A stretch of DNA of 64,000 bases from positions 13,157,891 through 13,221,890 of the forward strand of contig OY365813.1 in assembly GCA_959347315.1 (NCBI GenBank), read 5' to 3'. The notes beneath the pieces were generated by a model that did no database searches, was not told the origin of the DNA, and saw nothing but the letters and a program-made list of their open reading frames with translations. This stretch comes from Bimastos eiseni. Its lineage: Eukaryota > Annelida > Clitellata > Crassiclitellata > Lumbricidae. This document shows positions 47,701 through 59,824 of the stretch, piece by piece. Position numbers and translations under genes: made by a program. The first letter of the stretch is position 1. Every line of letters begins with the position of its first letter.

Positions 47701-50700
47701 TCCGTTGATCATTGTTAGCTGATTGTCCGGGCAATGAAATCGGTTCTCGGGTACCAGACATTGCGTAAAAATGCGCAGTTTTACCTGAACATATAGGCCC
47801 CTACCATAAAATGTTCCATTGATCATATTAGCTGACCCAGACAATGAAATCTGTTCTCTGGTGCCTGACATTTTGTAAAAATGCACAAATCCCTACATTT
47901 CGTAAGCAATTGTTTGCGCGGTCGGGTACCCGCTCCGGGGGTCGACGAGTACCCAGGCCGTGATTTCTACATTTTTTTGACAGCCTTACATACGAGTAGC
48001 CAACCAACAGGTTACTGTCGATTTCCCTCTATTTATGTAGTGTCTGTTTGAGAACTTGGCAAAACTATTAGCGTTTGCATGTTCCTTGTTGCAATTAGTC
48101 TGCTCTATACTTCAGATCAGGAAGTGGCAGCCACATCTGGCCGTCATCACCCTCCATCAACGGCAGTGGCTTCATGCCATCGTTAGAGCCAGCATGCGCT
48201 GGGGAGCCTGCACTGCTGCAACCGTACACAACGAGAAGCAGTGACACAGTTTACAGTCCGTTCAGTCAGAACACGATATCCGAAAATCTGGTGGACCCCC
48301 ATCGAACACCGTTTGGATTTGCGTCACATCCAGGCTTTCGGTCGCCGTTAGACGGTGGAGGGGGAACCAAGGGAAACCACGTCGTGCCAAGATTCTACTC
48401 CCAGACGCAAGAGGAAGCCGGTTTTGACCCTGCAGCAGCTTCGTTGAGCACGATGGCCGGAATACCAGTTGAAAATGTGCAGTCGATGGCAAGGGTTCCG
48501 GCGCATGGCTGCGTGGGAGACGGCGGCGCTGCTCTGCGACAAAGGGATCCAGAGACAATGACTGGATTCACTAGTGTTGCTTTGAAAGACGATTCTGGAA
48601 TGACTGGCCATGACTTTAGATCATCGTCGCAAGTGTGGCAGGGGAAAGGAATTCCAGGTGGTTCCGGCAGCATGGGCATTCACTTCCTGCAGTCGGGTGG
48701 TGATGGTTATCAGATGCAGGAGGGATATGGTCCGGATGGCGTCGTTGGGGTTGGCTCGGACCCCTATGCGTGTGGCCCATATGTGCCAATGCAGAGCTCC
48801 CAGTCGTTCTTTTCGTCCAGTACTGCTCCGCCTGCTCCGTCTGCGTCCAGATTCCCCGAAGCCCATATCTCCCACTCTTCCACCGACTCCATGCCTTTTT
48901 CCACCATTCAGCCCTCAGTCTCAAACCAGAGTCCTTTTCCGGCGATGGCCCTGTCGTTTGGCCATCGGGGAATGTCCCCCGGCCATTTTGGCTCCTACGT
49001 CCCAACGCCATATCTTCCCCTCTCCAATCAATCCTCTCCCTTCGGCATGGAACCCCATTCCAGATCTCCGACGTCGCCTCAGATTCCCACTGACCAGATC
49101 CTGGCTGCTCAGTTTCAGCGCCAGCTGTTGGAGAATCAGCTGGCCATTGAAGTCCTTCAACAGTCGCTAAGGGACAGGGGTCGAGTGCTGCAAAAGTACC
49201 ACCAGCCAGCCATCCACACCTATCCCATGCTTGACCCATACCTCGTGAACCGGATGAGTCCGGCCGTGATGCGGGTGCGAGAGACGCCGTTCGATAAACT
49301 ATCGTCGCTGTTGAGTCCATCTTTGGTTCAATCTGGAACTCGATTTATGAAGTATGAACATTTATTGTCTTAAGTTCCTTTAAGTGGGAAAACTTAATTT
49401 ACATTTATGAATGAAAGTTTAATTGTCTAATGTTCATTTATTACTTTATGCAGATTAACTTTGTGATAAAAGAATTTTTATTGTTGTTTGCAACTAAAGA
49501 CTAGATTGACATTTTTATCATTTTATTGTAATAGTTTTCAACCATGACTTCTCTTGAAGCTGTATACATATATTAAGTTCATATATTTTGACTGGGAAAG
49601 CAGTTTGTTAGACTTCAACATCAATAGGGGACCATGTATTATTTGGTTTTATATACCAGCAATTAAATGCGATTAAATGCATCTGAGTTTCATTTACATA
49701 TTACCTTTTCAGTTGACTTATCTGCTCCCTTGCATCGATCGTTTATCTTCTCATTGAGTAAATCATTAAGCCATTGCTACCTAGAAATTTAATGCTTAAC
49801 TCCACTGACGACGTGTGCATGCTCTAAAATTCAGCATTAAATTCAACTCTGATTATTGCAAATAGCTTTTTCACTTTAAACTTTTCATGAACTGTTGCAT
49901 TTCAAAAGCTTCCCCGAGTTCTGTCATAAACTTATGATGTTTACTTGTTGCAGGCGCAGTGGACCAGCGACTGAGCTTCACCTGCGCCTTGAAGAGTCAT
50001 ACGAACAGTTTCGAAATATTGAGAATGAACGAAAGAAAGTAAGACGATTGGTTGTAAACCTGCTTTTGGTTATTGGAAATACATTGTAACAACTCAAATT
50101 TAGTAAATTGGTGCAAATTGCCTGTAATGAACGAAACTGCATTACTGTACAAAAGTTCACGTATCTGGCATTCCTGTGTTACATTGCCATGTGGAGCTTC
50201 AGAAGGCGTACTCTCGATAGATCAGATTTCCAGTTAGTTAAGGTTCCCACTTGGCACATCCTGTTGGTTGTGGCATAACCGAGTAGACAATTTCCACTGA
50301 GTACCGAATCCGAGTATTTGGATGCACTATTTGCCAGATCCGGGTACGATCCGAATAGTAGTAGCTATTCTGGCCTGGCGACTACCAGGCTAACTGCCGC
50401 AGGTGAAGATTAAAATCTTCGATTCTCGTCACTTTCGCCGTTTCGTGTAAAGAAAAATTAGTAAAATAAATGTTTGTGCCTGTAATAACTTCTAAAACGG
50501 CTTTAAATTTCAAATTTTCGTTTTTAGATTGCTAAATGTATAAAAAACTTATTGGATTAATTAAAAATTTTTTTTGACTATTTGTGTGTGTAATATTTGC
50601 CAAGGCAAATACTTCTGGATAGTCAAGAAAAACGGGATATTCGGCCGAGGCGGGTGTCCGAGGTGATTTTCAGTTATGCCCTGCTTGTGAGTAAGGACTT

Positions 50701-53700
50701 GCATTGTGATGCAGAGGTACTGATTGAAACCTTGCCCTGAAATCATTTGGTTACTGCGTAAGACATGACAAGTATGTCCAATAATTATTGAACAGACCAA
50801 CTGCTTATGGGCAGCTTACCACATTTTGGTGTACATTGTAATAGAGAAATGATTAAATTTAAGTATAAAGCAATAGATGAATAATAAAATTTAATCGCAA
50901 AATATCTGTGTAAGAAAGGTTTTAGGAGCTATTGATCTGCATTATCCATTCATTTATTCAATCATTGCGAAAATTTATATAGCGCCCGTTCAAGGTTACT
51001 AATCAGGAGCGCTCCCGACTCAACCCAGGCTGAAAGAAGCGTCTTAAGACTACTGTAAAATGCATTAGGTAGGGTTCTATTCATTGAGGTATAATCTGAA
51101 TATATACACCTCAATGCTGTGAATCTATGAATATCTATATCTCAATGATTCTATTGTGGGTTCTTGAGCACGTCTTGCGCTTTCAATTGTTAAGTCCCAT
51201 TGACTGACGCTATGTTCATTAAATAGTTGTGATTAATAATTGCATAATATTAATGATAACAAATAATTTTAATTAATTATAATAATGATATTTGTCATAA
51301 TTATAAATGATAATTATTGTAATAATAATCATAATAATAATAATAGATAACATAGATTAGTGTTATGCTTAAAATAGACTTAAATCATTAATTTTAAATT
51401 GGTTGACACTTAGAATGCATCTTCTTGTATGTTGTGTATCAAATTGTTTAAAGCTGAGCTGTAAACATAATTTAATTAATGCATTTATATGTGTATTATT
51501 AATTTACTGGTATTTATTTAATTCATATCTTGTTTATCGTAGACCGAGGCAGAGCTTGCCCGACAAAATCCCGGAAAGATGTTGTCAAGTGCTAACAGCA
51601 TTGTCATTCCTCGCCTGCCTGTCAATCCATCACGTATTGACAGGTTGATTGTAGAATCCTATAGGGAGCACGCAAACGTGAGTTAATGACTGGTTTTAGC
51701 TGTAGCTAAATCTAGTATCGTCAGATTCGGTCTCACAAGTCTACAGTCACTTTGCTTATCAGAGAAAGTGGTGTGGGCTTCAATATATTTGTTGTTGTAG
51801 GCATTTCTAGTGATTTTTAGTTGTCGATGCATCTGGTTTTGCTGATATACTGGCAGGATATTGAATCCATATGACTGGTAAAGGTGATTAATTTGATGAG
51901 ATTTCCATTAGAGTACGGTAGGGTACCAGTGTGTGATGTTGAACTCAGCTGATTATTGCCACATCCACAACATGATGCCATGCTGTTCTGCTCTGACCTT
52001 CCCACATAATGCTGTATGTAGGCCGACATTTTGCTTTGCAAGATCCTGCTCCAAGACTCGAAGTCCAGTTCAAGCAGTCGGATGTCGACCACATGTTCCT
52101 CGTCAATCTTCAATCGATTTGGCCAGTTAAATTTCAATGTATTTTCTATTGAATATACATATTTCTATGGTGCCTGTCTAATCAGATATGCTCTCAGTGC
52201 AAAAGGGCCATGGGAAAAGAAAAAGTCTTCAGAATACAGGCAGAAACCGGTGCACCTCCAGTTAAAATCAAACAGTTAAAATCAAACAGTTAAAGTCAAA
52301 CAGTTAAAATCAAACAGTTAAAATCAAACAGTTAAAATCAAACAGTTAAAATCAAACAGTTAAAATCAAACAGTTAAAATCAAACAGTTAAAATCAAACA
52401 GTTAAAATCAAACAGTTAAAATCAAACAGTTAAAATCAAACCGTTAAAATCAAACAGTTAAAATCAAACAGTTAAAATCAAATCATTAAAATCAAACCAT
52501 TAAAATCAAACAGTTAAATCAAACAGTTAAAATCAAACAGCGAGTCCGAGAGGGAATATCATTCCAAAGCAAAGGAGGGCCAACCAATGCATAAACACGG
52601 TTTTGGGCAGAGGCCGTCCAAGTCCGATTTACCAAGAGTTCTGTGTTGGGGATGTTGAAGCCTCAGAGTCAGGGCTCTATATAAATACTGTGAATGATTG
52701 AATGAAGAAATGAATGAACAACATTGTCTCTACTCCAGGTCATAACCTTGACCCAGCGCATGGAGCACATTCGAGCGCTGCCCTTGGGACGTTCCGTTCA
52801 CCAGTCGCACGGTCGTTGGGTTGAAGGCATTAATAAACTTCAGGCATGTCGGAGGGACGAGATCATCAACGCTTCCAATCGACATTTCAACAGCAGCCCT
52901 CAGCTCCAGAAGGAGAAAGGTGAGACATTATAGATCGTGTCTTTGGGATGAACCGAATTTCTTTCCGAGTACAGAGTTTGCCGAGTTGAATTTTGCCGAG
53001 TCCGAGGTTGGAATATTTAAAAAACTCTAATTCTCCTGATTTTTAGCTTGGCAGTTAGCACAGCTTTTATGATTTTTTTTGTCTTAATCATTTTCTGTTA
53101 AGGTTCCTATTTTGCTTTCGTCTTAGTAGTTCTCTGAGATTGCCTCTTTGTCTATTGCTATCTTCTTTTTGATTTCTCTGTGGCATTAACTAAATAATGC
53201 AAAGAATAGACAAGGCTTTTGTTACTGAATGGTTAGATGAAGCCATTTGTCATTGTGATATTGCCATCGGCTGATTCTGTTGTACAAATGCATGTTCAAT
53301 ATTACGGATATTGTACACAGAAATTACTTGTATGAATTACTCCGATGTTTACCTAACCAAGGTTTGAAATTGGGTGACCTCTGTTAGCAGCAGACAGTTC
53401 ATTCTTTTGAAGTTTTTCTTGCATTTTTTTGAAGTTTTTCTTGCATTCTTTTGAGGTTTTTCTTGCATTTTTTTGAGGTTTTTCTTGCATTCTTTTGAGG
53501 TTTTTCTTGCATTCTTTTGAGGTTTTTCTTGCATTCTTTTGAGGTTTTTCTTGCATTCTTTTGAGGTTTTTCTTGCATTCTTTTGAGGTTTTTCTTGCAT
53601 TCTTTTTGAGGTTTTCCACTGCATTATTGCATTATTCTTTTGTCTATTGCTTCCATGTTTGTGCAGTGGGTTTTCTTTGGTGGACAGTGAATTCTATTGA

Positions 53701-54196
53701 TAGATGCTACTTCTCAGAAATGGATCTCACTTGCTTTTCAGTTTTGTTTTGATCATGACTGCCTGTGAATTAGATGGTTTCTACCACTTCACTTTTTGTG
53801 CGCCATAGAAATTTCTGGATTACGACTATGCCACTATTGTCATGCTCCTCATTAATGCATAGTAGTTTGTCATTGCTTGCCTGTGAATGATTGCTTTTAC
53901 TTCTTGCTTTAAATAATACTCTGCTTTTATGGCGAACAACAGCCAATCAGGCGTTTGACATGGTATAAATGTGTTTGACGGCTGCTGCATTTGTATGTTT
54001 TGCTTCAGACATATTGGCACTTGCAAGTGCAATGAACGAGCTGAGCTTCAGTACGCGCCAGGCACGCACGGCACTATGGATCGCGCTACAGCTCAGCAGC
54101 ACCGATCTACCTAAGGAGTGCCGCAGATCGGCCGAGCATTTTGCAGCCAACCGTCATGGAGATGATGAAGTGAACCTGGGGAACCAGTCTGACTAG
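41799..54196 (+). CDS. MEIOC: MEIOC homologue, meiosis-specific coiled-coil protein, nine exons
   Basis: Exons: 41799-41927, 42800-43153, 43888-44076, 46376-46599, 48116-49351, 49954-50038, 51543-51677, 52739-52919, 54009-54196; 2721 nt, 906 codons plus stop, all phases consistent, close to the vertebrate length (about 950). The diagnostic part is the C-terminal third (about 711-890): RSGPATELHLRLEESYEQ, ELARQNPGKMLSS, VNPSRIDRLIVESYREHA, CRRDEIINASNRH, DILALASAMNEL, TRQARTALWIAL, all clearly MEIOC. The N-terminal two thirds is S/P/G/Q-rich and poorly conserved, with LNELVTKIIEDD as a possible counterpart of the vertebrate LVSNILEE motif. In mammals MEIOC binds YTHDC2 and sustains the meiotic programme; a cytoplasmic germ-cell role here is inferred. 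Exon 1 could instead end at 41960 (GTCAG/GTTTTG, same phase). Exon 4 opens with a GCT repeat encoding five Ala. Long antisense frames over 48.3-49.3 kb are shadows. Confidence 0.93.
42294..42632 (+). other. Unassigned open frame in MEIOC intron 1
   Basis: The frame is open for about 112 codons, with an ATG at 42360 giving 90 codons (for example KKTYAEVSDSMRKYIQSK). Its composition looks coding-like. A possible donor AAT/GTAGGT lies at about 42535. The available acceptors are phase 2, whereas MEIOC exon 1 ends in phase 0, so it does not splice into MEIOC as modelled. It could be an alternative first exon, a small gene, or chance. Confidence 0.25.
43446..43510 (-). repeat. SINE-like dispersed repeat fragment
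   Basis: GTGGGCTGGAGCACTTCTTA then GGCAATCTTGAAGGGTCGTT and ATATAAAATT, a member of the GCGCTATATAAATT family inside a MEIOC intron. Confidence 0.5.
43688..43760 (+). repeat. CCAGTCCCAAGCCTGG repeat family, copy 5
   Basis: ACTCTGGTAGTGCCAGTCC, AGAGCCTGGATTAAGGAGGA, GGGCAACACTAATGATCTTT, in the second MEIOC intron. Confidence 0.65.
44549..45439. mobile_element. hAT-type element with CAG.GGTTCTCAACC ends, interrupted by another element
   Basis: Left end CAGCGGTTCTCAACCGTTTT; right end on the other strand CAGTGGTTCTCAACCTGTTG, followed inward by GGTCGCGACCCC, the signature end of many hAT/Charlie-type elements. The flanks CCCGATAC (44541-44548) and CCCTATAC (45440-45447) match at 7 of 8. No transposase is visible. 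It lies in MEIOC intron 3. Its interior is split by the 444-bp insertion at 44777-45220, so the original element was roughly 440 bp. Confidence 0.9.
44777..45220. mobile_element. Nested inverted-repeat element (GGCTGTACC ends)
   Basis: Begins AAAGGCTGTACCGAATGTTC and ends TTTTGGTACAGCCC. Internal ATTCGGCCGAATA motifs occur in both orientations. The flanks carry an exact 10-bp direct repeat TAATTAAAAT (44767-44776 and 45221-45230), which fits an 8-10 bp target duplication. It is inserted within the hAT element at 44549-45439. Confidence 0.85.
45978..46326 (+). repeat. 48-bp minisatellite in MEIOC intron 3
   Basis: About seven copies of a unit containing GATGTAACAAAATCTGTAAA, TCAGATTACAGTGTCCATCA and TTACATAA. 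Two variants alternate in the later copies (ATCTGTAAATCAGATTACAG and ATCAGTAAATTAGATTTACA), implying a dimeric higher-order unit. The array ends about 50 bp before exon 4. Confidence 0.92.
46745..46925 (+). repeat. Degenerate tandem repeat, TGGTTCACTGACAAATAGT
   Basis: Irregular 15-20 bp units built from GGTTCACTGACAAATAGT and AACAAATGGTTCAC variants, in MEIOC intron 4. Confidence 0.8.
47620..47895 (+). repeat. Three-copy tandem repeat, about 105 bp
   Basis: Each copy has GGCAATGAAATC(G/C)(A/G)TTCTC, then TAAAAATGCGC, GAACATATA, AATGTTCC(G/A)TTGATCAT and TTAGCTGA. The third copy is truncated. It lies in MEIOC intron 4. Confidence 0.85.
50270..50681. mobile_element. GGGCATAACCG-family inverted-repeat element, copy 2
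   Basis: Left end TGGCATAACCGAGTAGACAA; right end GGTGATTTTCAGTTATGCCC. The internal segment GAATCCGAGTATTTGGATGC is shared with copy 1 (14154-14800). Termini are diverged and the target duplication is not clear. It lies in MEIOC intron 6. Confidence 0.7.
50935..51040 (+). repeat. SINE-like dispersed repeat, best copy
   Basis: A CATTCATTTATTC-type tail leads into TTTATATAGCGCCCGTTCAA, GGTTACTAATCAGGAGCGCT, CCCGACTCAACCCAGGC. The copy at 21195-21290 is its reverse complement. It lies in MEIOC intron 6. Confidence 0.6.
52261..52542 (+). repeat. 14-bp minisatellite GTTAAAATCAAACA, about 20 copies
   Basis: Nearly perfect head-to-tail GTTAAAATCAAACA with a few variants (GTCAAACA, CATTAAAATCAAAC) towards the right, in MEIOC intron 7. 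Confidence 0.97.
53395..53615 (+). repeat. 22-bp minisatellite GAGGTTTTTCTTGCATTCTTTT, about 10 copies
   Basis: Tandem copies of the unit in which GAGGTTTTTCTTGCATTC is followed by TTTT; the first copies have AAG instead of GAG. The complementary strand gives two overlapping NARKTSKECKK frames, which are artefacts. It lies in MEIOC intron 8. Confidence 0.97.
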
Positions 54197-55644
54197 GAAA
54201 CCAGTCGTGCGCAACCGGGACCAGAGAAGAATCGAAAATGGCGGATAGGCTATGTCGGGAGTAAGAAGTAGTTTGCTACGTAACGACGTTGCAACTGTTA
54301 ATTCGTTGAATGCATTTATTGTATCTAATTAAGTATGACGCGGTCCAGTGATTTTAGTAGTGTATCCGGGTGGCAATCGTCTTTTGAATCTAGAACTATG
54401 TTCGTAGTCACGCATGAGCAAAGATAGTTATTGATGTTACGTAATTATATTATTTGTGTTTGCATGTGAAGCAATTTATATAACTATCCGGTTTGCAAGT
54501 ATGTATTAGTTAAAAAGTACAATTGTAAATAAGTAAGCTAGTGTTTATTATGTTAGTTTATATTTAATGCCGAATACACCGTCACTTGAATTTGAAGGGG
54601 TTATCGTTTGTTTGTCACTTTTGTGTCTAGTTTGAATTCATTAGATTGTGATGATTTTTAACCGTTTTCGCGTTTCGTCGCTGTGTGCTTACTTGTCGCT
54701 CTCTGCATGGAACATTTTAACATCTAGAGATTGCACTTTTCAGGAAAACTGCCTTATGCAAAGTCACGGATGCCCGGTGTTCCTCTTCCCCAGCAGATTT
54801 GTATGTCTTTCAGCCTTACCATTAATATTTCATTGTCATTGTTTATTATCATTATTCACCATTATTATTTTTATTATTATTCACTATTTGTATTATTTAT
54901 CAGTTATACCATTTATTATTCTTTCATTGATATTTTTTATTAATTTAAGTCTCTCCCCCAGCAGTTTTGTGTGTCTTTCAACCTTACCACTGTTATTTCA
55001 TTGCCATTTATTATTATTATTAGTATTATTATTTTTATTCTCTATTATTATTTATAAGTTATACCGTTTATTATTCTTTTATTGATGCATTTTTAGTAAT
55101 TTAAATGTTTTTTATTGTTATCTTTCCCGTTAAAATAATTAATTTGATTAATGTTCTATAAAGGTTTATTTTTGTCGCTGCAACACTATGTTTTTAGTAT
55201 TACTAATTATTATTACTATTTATTAATTATAATTATTATCATCATGATTTTCCCTTTAAGTTATTATCATGATAATTGCTTCAGAAAGGTTCCCTTTTGT
55301 TATTGCTACAGTATTTAATTTCTAATATTATTCTCGTTATTAGATTAGAGATCAGTTGCATCGTCGGTTGCATTTATTGTTTATCCGAGAGAAAGCTGTG
55401 CTCTGATTATTATGCAAGAATTGTTTGTATTGTATGTTTCATCAAGTGATCATTGTTGTGAAGATGTAATGAACGTAGTAGCTCTCTGTAGGATTTTATG
55501 AGCAAATTAGAAAATTTACCACAATATAGATCTTGGAATTTGGTAGACTGCAGGCAAAGACAAATGAGTTACGGGTTGATGATAGAGACCAGCTGAAATC
55601 AATCAGGCAATGATTGTTAAAAGAGGTCATTGAAATTAGATACT

Positions 55645-55845
55645 AGACAGACAGACAAATTTGCACAGACAGACAGACAAATCTACACAGTCAGACAGGT
55701 CGACATGGACAGATCTACACACACGGACAGATCTGGACAAACAGCCAAATCTGCACAGAGAAGGACAGATGGATCTACACAGACAAATAGATCTATACAA
55801 ACAGACAGATCCCAGACAGACGGGCAGATATGTACAGACTGACCC
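55645..55845 (+). repeat. ACAGACAGATCTACACAG repeat block
   Basis: Irregular (ACAG)n interspersed with ACAGATCTACACA and AATCTGCACAG units. It generates D/R/Q/T-rich frames that are not genes. Confidence 0.9.
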
Positions 55846-58800
55846 ATGCTGACCGAAATGACCAGTTGAATGACCTTCCATCTGCTATCTTCTCTCGGAT
55901 CTTCGATGTCCCGAGCTTGCTTGATTTTCACAATTCTTTCATGTTTTGCTCACTCTTAAATAGATTTTCATGAAAAGATGCCATGCATAAATTAATGCAG
56001 AGGGTCAGAGATTTATGACGAACAAAAAGAGAGACTGAGAGCAACAGACTGACTGACAGAAAGACAGACAGATTGCATTGTTTGAATATCAAATTGCTGT
56101 GACTCTTTGCATTCTGCTTACTATGCATCATTACCAACATAATATTTATATGTCATGTTCTATCTGCAGATAGGAGATTGTAATTTTTCATTGTGTTTGC
56201 TAGTCTTTGTGTGACTCTTCTGCACTTTCTATACTTGTTCTTTCTTACGGGGACCAGAATTTCAGTACAACGTAGTTTTTAGCGACAACTATTTCCTTGA
56301 TTAAGCATTTCATGAGGAGCTAGTAGTAGGCACAATTGGTAACCGATTGGTTTCATGTTTACCTTATTTGTGAGGTGATCCTTCCCAGAGTCTGGTACTG
56401 TGTAGGAGCCATGAACCTGTCCTTCATGGATTGATCAGCTCCATTGACTAATACTTTGTCAACAGATAGCTTAAAATAGATTAATAATAATGATATAGCT
56501 GTCCATATATATAAAAACTAGCCATTTGTATTTGTACTATTTTGCGACATGTTTAGCCAGCATGAAGTTGTAATGGTGTACTGCCTGCTGTTGTACGTAC
56601 CATCGCTTTTATTCGGTTGTGTGGTTGTTCACATTTAACGAAGTAGAACAATTATCGGATGATTAAAATCAGGCAGAATGCTAATTGAAGAGAACATTGG
56701 TAGTGAAGAACTTGTATACTGCATTATTACATCAAAGTTAGATTGCATTATTTGAATTGGGCAAAGACAAATAGAGGTCAAGAGGAGGATTTTGACAAGG
56801 CTGGTAAGGTGAATGTTCTGCGATGATAACAAAATCAAAATCGCAAGAATAATTGTCGCTGTGTGCTTTTGGTATGCTATGATTACACTCTGATGTTGTG
56901 AAATTTGCTAATGCATTCAGAGTGAGATTCAGGAGTTACTTTACGTTAAGCAGGGTAGCGCTCATGATGTATCAGTTGGGTTGGTATGGACACTACTGTT
57001 GAGCAATTAATTGAGTCTTACTAATTTACTGCAGATTTTTGTGAATATTTATTTAGCATGTTCGCGTTTGCTGTGCTTATGTTAATTTTCGTTAAATGTT
57101 TTTAACACTGTTTGACGTAGGCTGGCTTCACTGAGAGATAGTTTTATCAATGTTTCATGTCTCAATTCCTTCTAATCTGTTTTGATATTGTTGATCTCTA
57201 GTAAACAGGGTTTTCAATTTTGAATTTCTAGGGTCGCTTGAAATGTAATTTTCGCGTTTAAAATTGAATGTGCGTAAGCAGCAGGGTAGATGAGTTTTGA
57301 TCGTGTTTTCTCGTTGCCTTTCGTTTTTGTGCTGTAGTTTTGCCTGCGGTTGTCTTTAGGTTCTTGCATGTAGCGTAGTTTTAGGAATCTGTAGCTTTGT
57401 CTAGTTTTAGTAATTTAATGCACAATAAATCTTCATATTTGATCAGCTTGACAAAAATGATGCATGGAGTCATTCAGTTGCTGGCATTTTCTGCAATTTA
57501 AGAGGTTTGGGTTATTTCAAAGTGGAAGCAGTATCTGGTTTTTCCACAGATGAACAAGAAAGAGGTCATGCATGCACTATTGTCTGCATTTTTGTTAAAT
57601 CTATCAAAATGAAATTTAATCATTGTCCACAGGAAGTTGTTTTTTTTCGAATTGAAGTGTATGAAAGTTAACTTTAAAAATGTAGTCAGCTTTTTGCTTA
57701 TTCATAATTGTCCCACTTTGTAACAATGCTTTACTTGTGACGGATAACCTGTTCATTAAGAAATAATAATTTTTTTTAAGTAATTATGATATTTATTTAA
57801 ATAATTATTATGATTGTAATGATGATAATGATGGTAACAATAATCATAATAATAAAAGTAATGACAGTTATGCACAATTGCCAAGATTATCAATAATGTA
57901 TTGAGTAGACTTGATGTTGAAATTATAATTAATAGAAAGTTTGCTCATGCTCATTATGTAATCCTGGCAGTGAAGATGGTATGGATAAGTGATCAGTGCT
58001 TTTGAAATATAGTTCGTTGAATTTTATGGGTCGATATCTCCAGGGCTTGCTGCGGTGTAACTTGCCAGGCTGTGCATTGTTTAGAAGTAGTCCAAAGTTA
58101 TTTTTTTACCTCGTTTCACATATCTGCACTTCGGCATTTTGTTCTTGCACGACTATAGTTGCTTTTTAAAATTTTACGGTGTGACTTAGATAGTTAGTCC
58201 CTTTTGAAAATCCACATTCAGATTGTTTATATATTATACTGTTTAGTAGTCTGTGATAATTGGCTGGTTTTGTGTATATATTATGCTGTCCTGCAGTCAA
58301 CTAGAAAGATGCTTTATATATATCGTATGCATTGCTAAGAGACGATACATGACAAATGCGTTGTTTATTGGTTTGTGATAGAAAGCGACTGGTCTACGTG
58401 ATTTATAGCTGTTTATATCAGACGACTGACTTTTGGTTGTTTTCTGATGTTTACAGTGATTATAGATGTATCGTTATCAGCTGGTTTTACGACAGGTATT
58501 AATAAATTGAATTGATGAATTGATTGAGTTGAGGGCTGTTTCGACTGACGTGTGCTGCGACGTTTCAGTGTTTTTCTCAGAGATGTTTGTTGATTGGTGT
58601 TTATTTCGTAGATTATTATGACGAGCAAATAGTTAATAGTTGTGAAGTTTATTATATTGGTGTAATTATATTTGTGTTTGATGTAAATGATTTGGATGTG
58701 GTATACAGAACTTGAGTGTTACTCCTTGAGGAAAATCTGTTACTCAGTTAAGATCTTTTGGTTTAAGTTTGCACATAATTGATGTTCGTGTTGGCTTCTT

Positions 58801-59128
58801 GATTACGATTACTGCAAAGTATTGGCTTTGAACTCTTCCAGGGAAGAATTTTCGGGAAGTACAATTGTGATATTTGTTTAATGGCCCTGACACTTTCGAA
58901 ACTGATAATGAGCTGGTACGGCTTGAACTGGCATTGAAATGTTATGGGAATATGTACAACAATTTTCTGTGCATTTTTCATAAAATTTAATACAAAATAA
59001 AACTAGATGTCACATTAATACTATGTTGACATTATTGACATCAAATTAAAGTAAATGTCCTATTATTAGTGATGATATTAAAAGTAGATGCTGCATTTGT
59101 ACATTTAAATTTAAAACATTACACATCC

Positions 59129-59166
59129 CATTTAAATATAAATTTAAATATAAATTTAAATGGGAC
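59129..59166. repeat. AT-rich near-palindrome bounded by CCCATTTAAAT / ATTTAAATGGG
   Basis: CCCATTTAAATATAAATTTA is followed by its near reverse complement ending ATTTAAATGGG. The arms extend outward imperfectly (ACACATCCC / GGGACGTGT). It could form a cruciform. Confidence 0.75.
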
Positions 59167-59824
59167 GTGTATTGTATGCTCCGAACCTGTAATAATGATT
59201 TTAGTGTCTCGGTGTGATATAGATTTCTGTTAATAAAAGATCTCAGATTCAAGTAATAATTGTAATGACTGGGTCATCACAGTATCATTTGGTTATTGGT
59301 GATTAGCTTTGGCTTCTGGGATATCTTAACGTTTATGCTCTTAGAAGACACTTTGAAAGCAAACCATTCGGTGTGCCAGTCATAGGTCAAGAACGAACAA
59401 ATGAATGTGTGCATGAGTGAATGGATATGCCTATACGACTGCTTCCCATACAATTGTATGATTGGACGAGTGCATTAGTTGCTGCACAGATTAATATGCT
59501 AACTATCAAGCTAATAGGTGGCTGAATGGTTGAGTGAAGATATGAAGCAGTTAGCTGTTTATGCATCTGTATGTAGTATTATTTGTAGATTAATGGGAAT
59601 TTGCAACAGTTCTGTTAGAGATGGTGCTTGTCATAAAGTAGGTCAACTCTTCTGAATGATTTCTATGTTACATTACTATACTGGAAATATTTAGTTTTTG
59701 TGCTTTTTCGTGATATTACAGTTTACTCCGACAGTTCAAACAAATCTGTGTTTTTTGGTGAAATAATGGCACTGTGTGCATCAGGTTTCATAAGACCCTA
59801 AACCTCAAGTCCTTATGACGAGGG

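Noticed and set aside
48262..49320. Antisense and +1 frames of 80-234 codons
   Set aside because: Shadows of the large MEIOC exon; only the plus-strand frame joins neighbouring exons in phase.
52261..52542. Possible telomere-like or centromeric repeat
   Set aside because: The 14-bp unit bears no resemblance to TTAGGG-type telomeric repeats and is confined to one intron.
53349..53624. Lys/Asn-rich repeat frames (NARKTSKECKK)
   Set aside because: Translation of the complement of a 22-bp intronic minisatellite.
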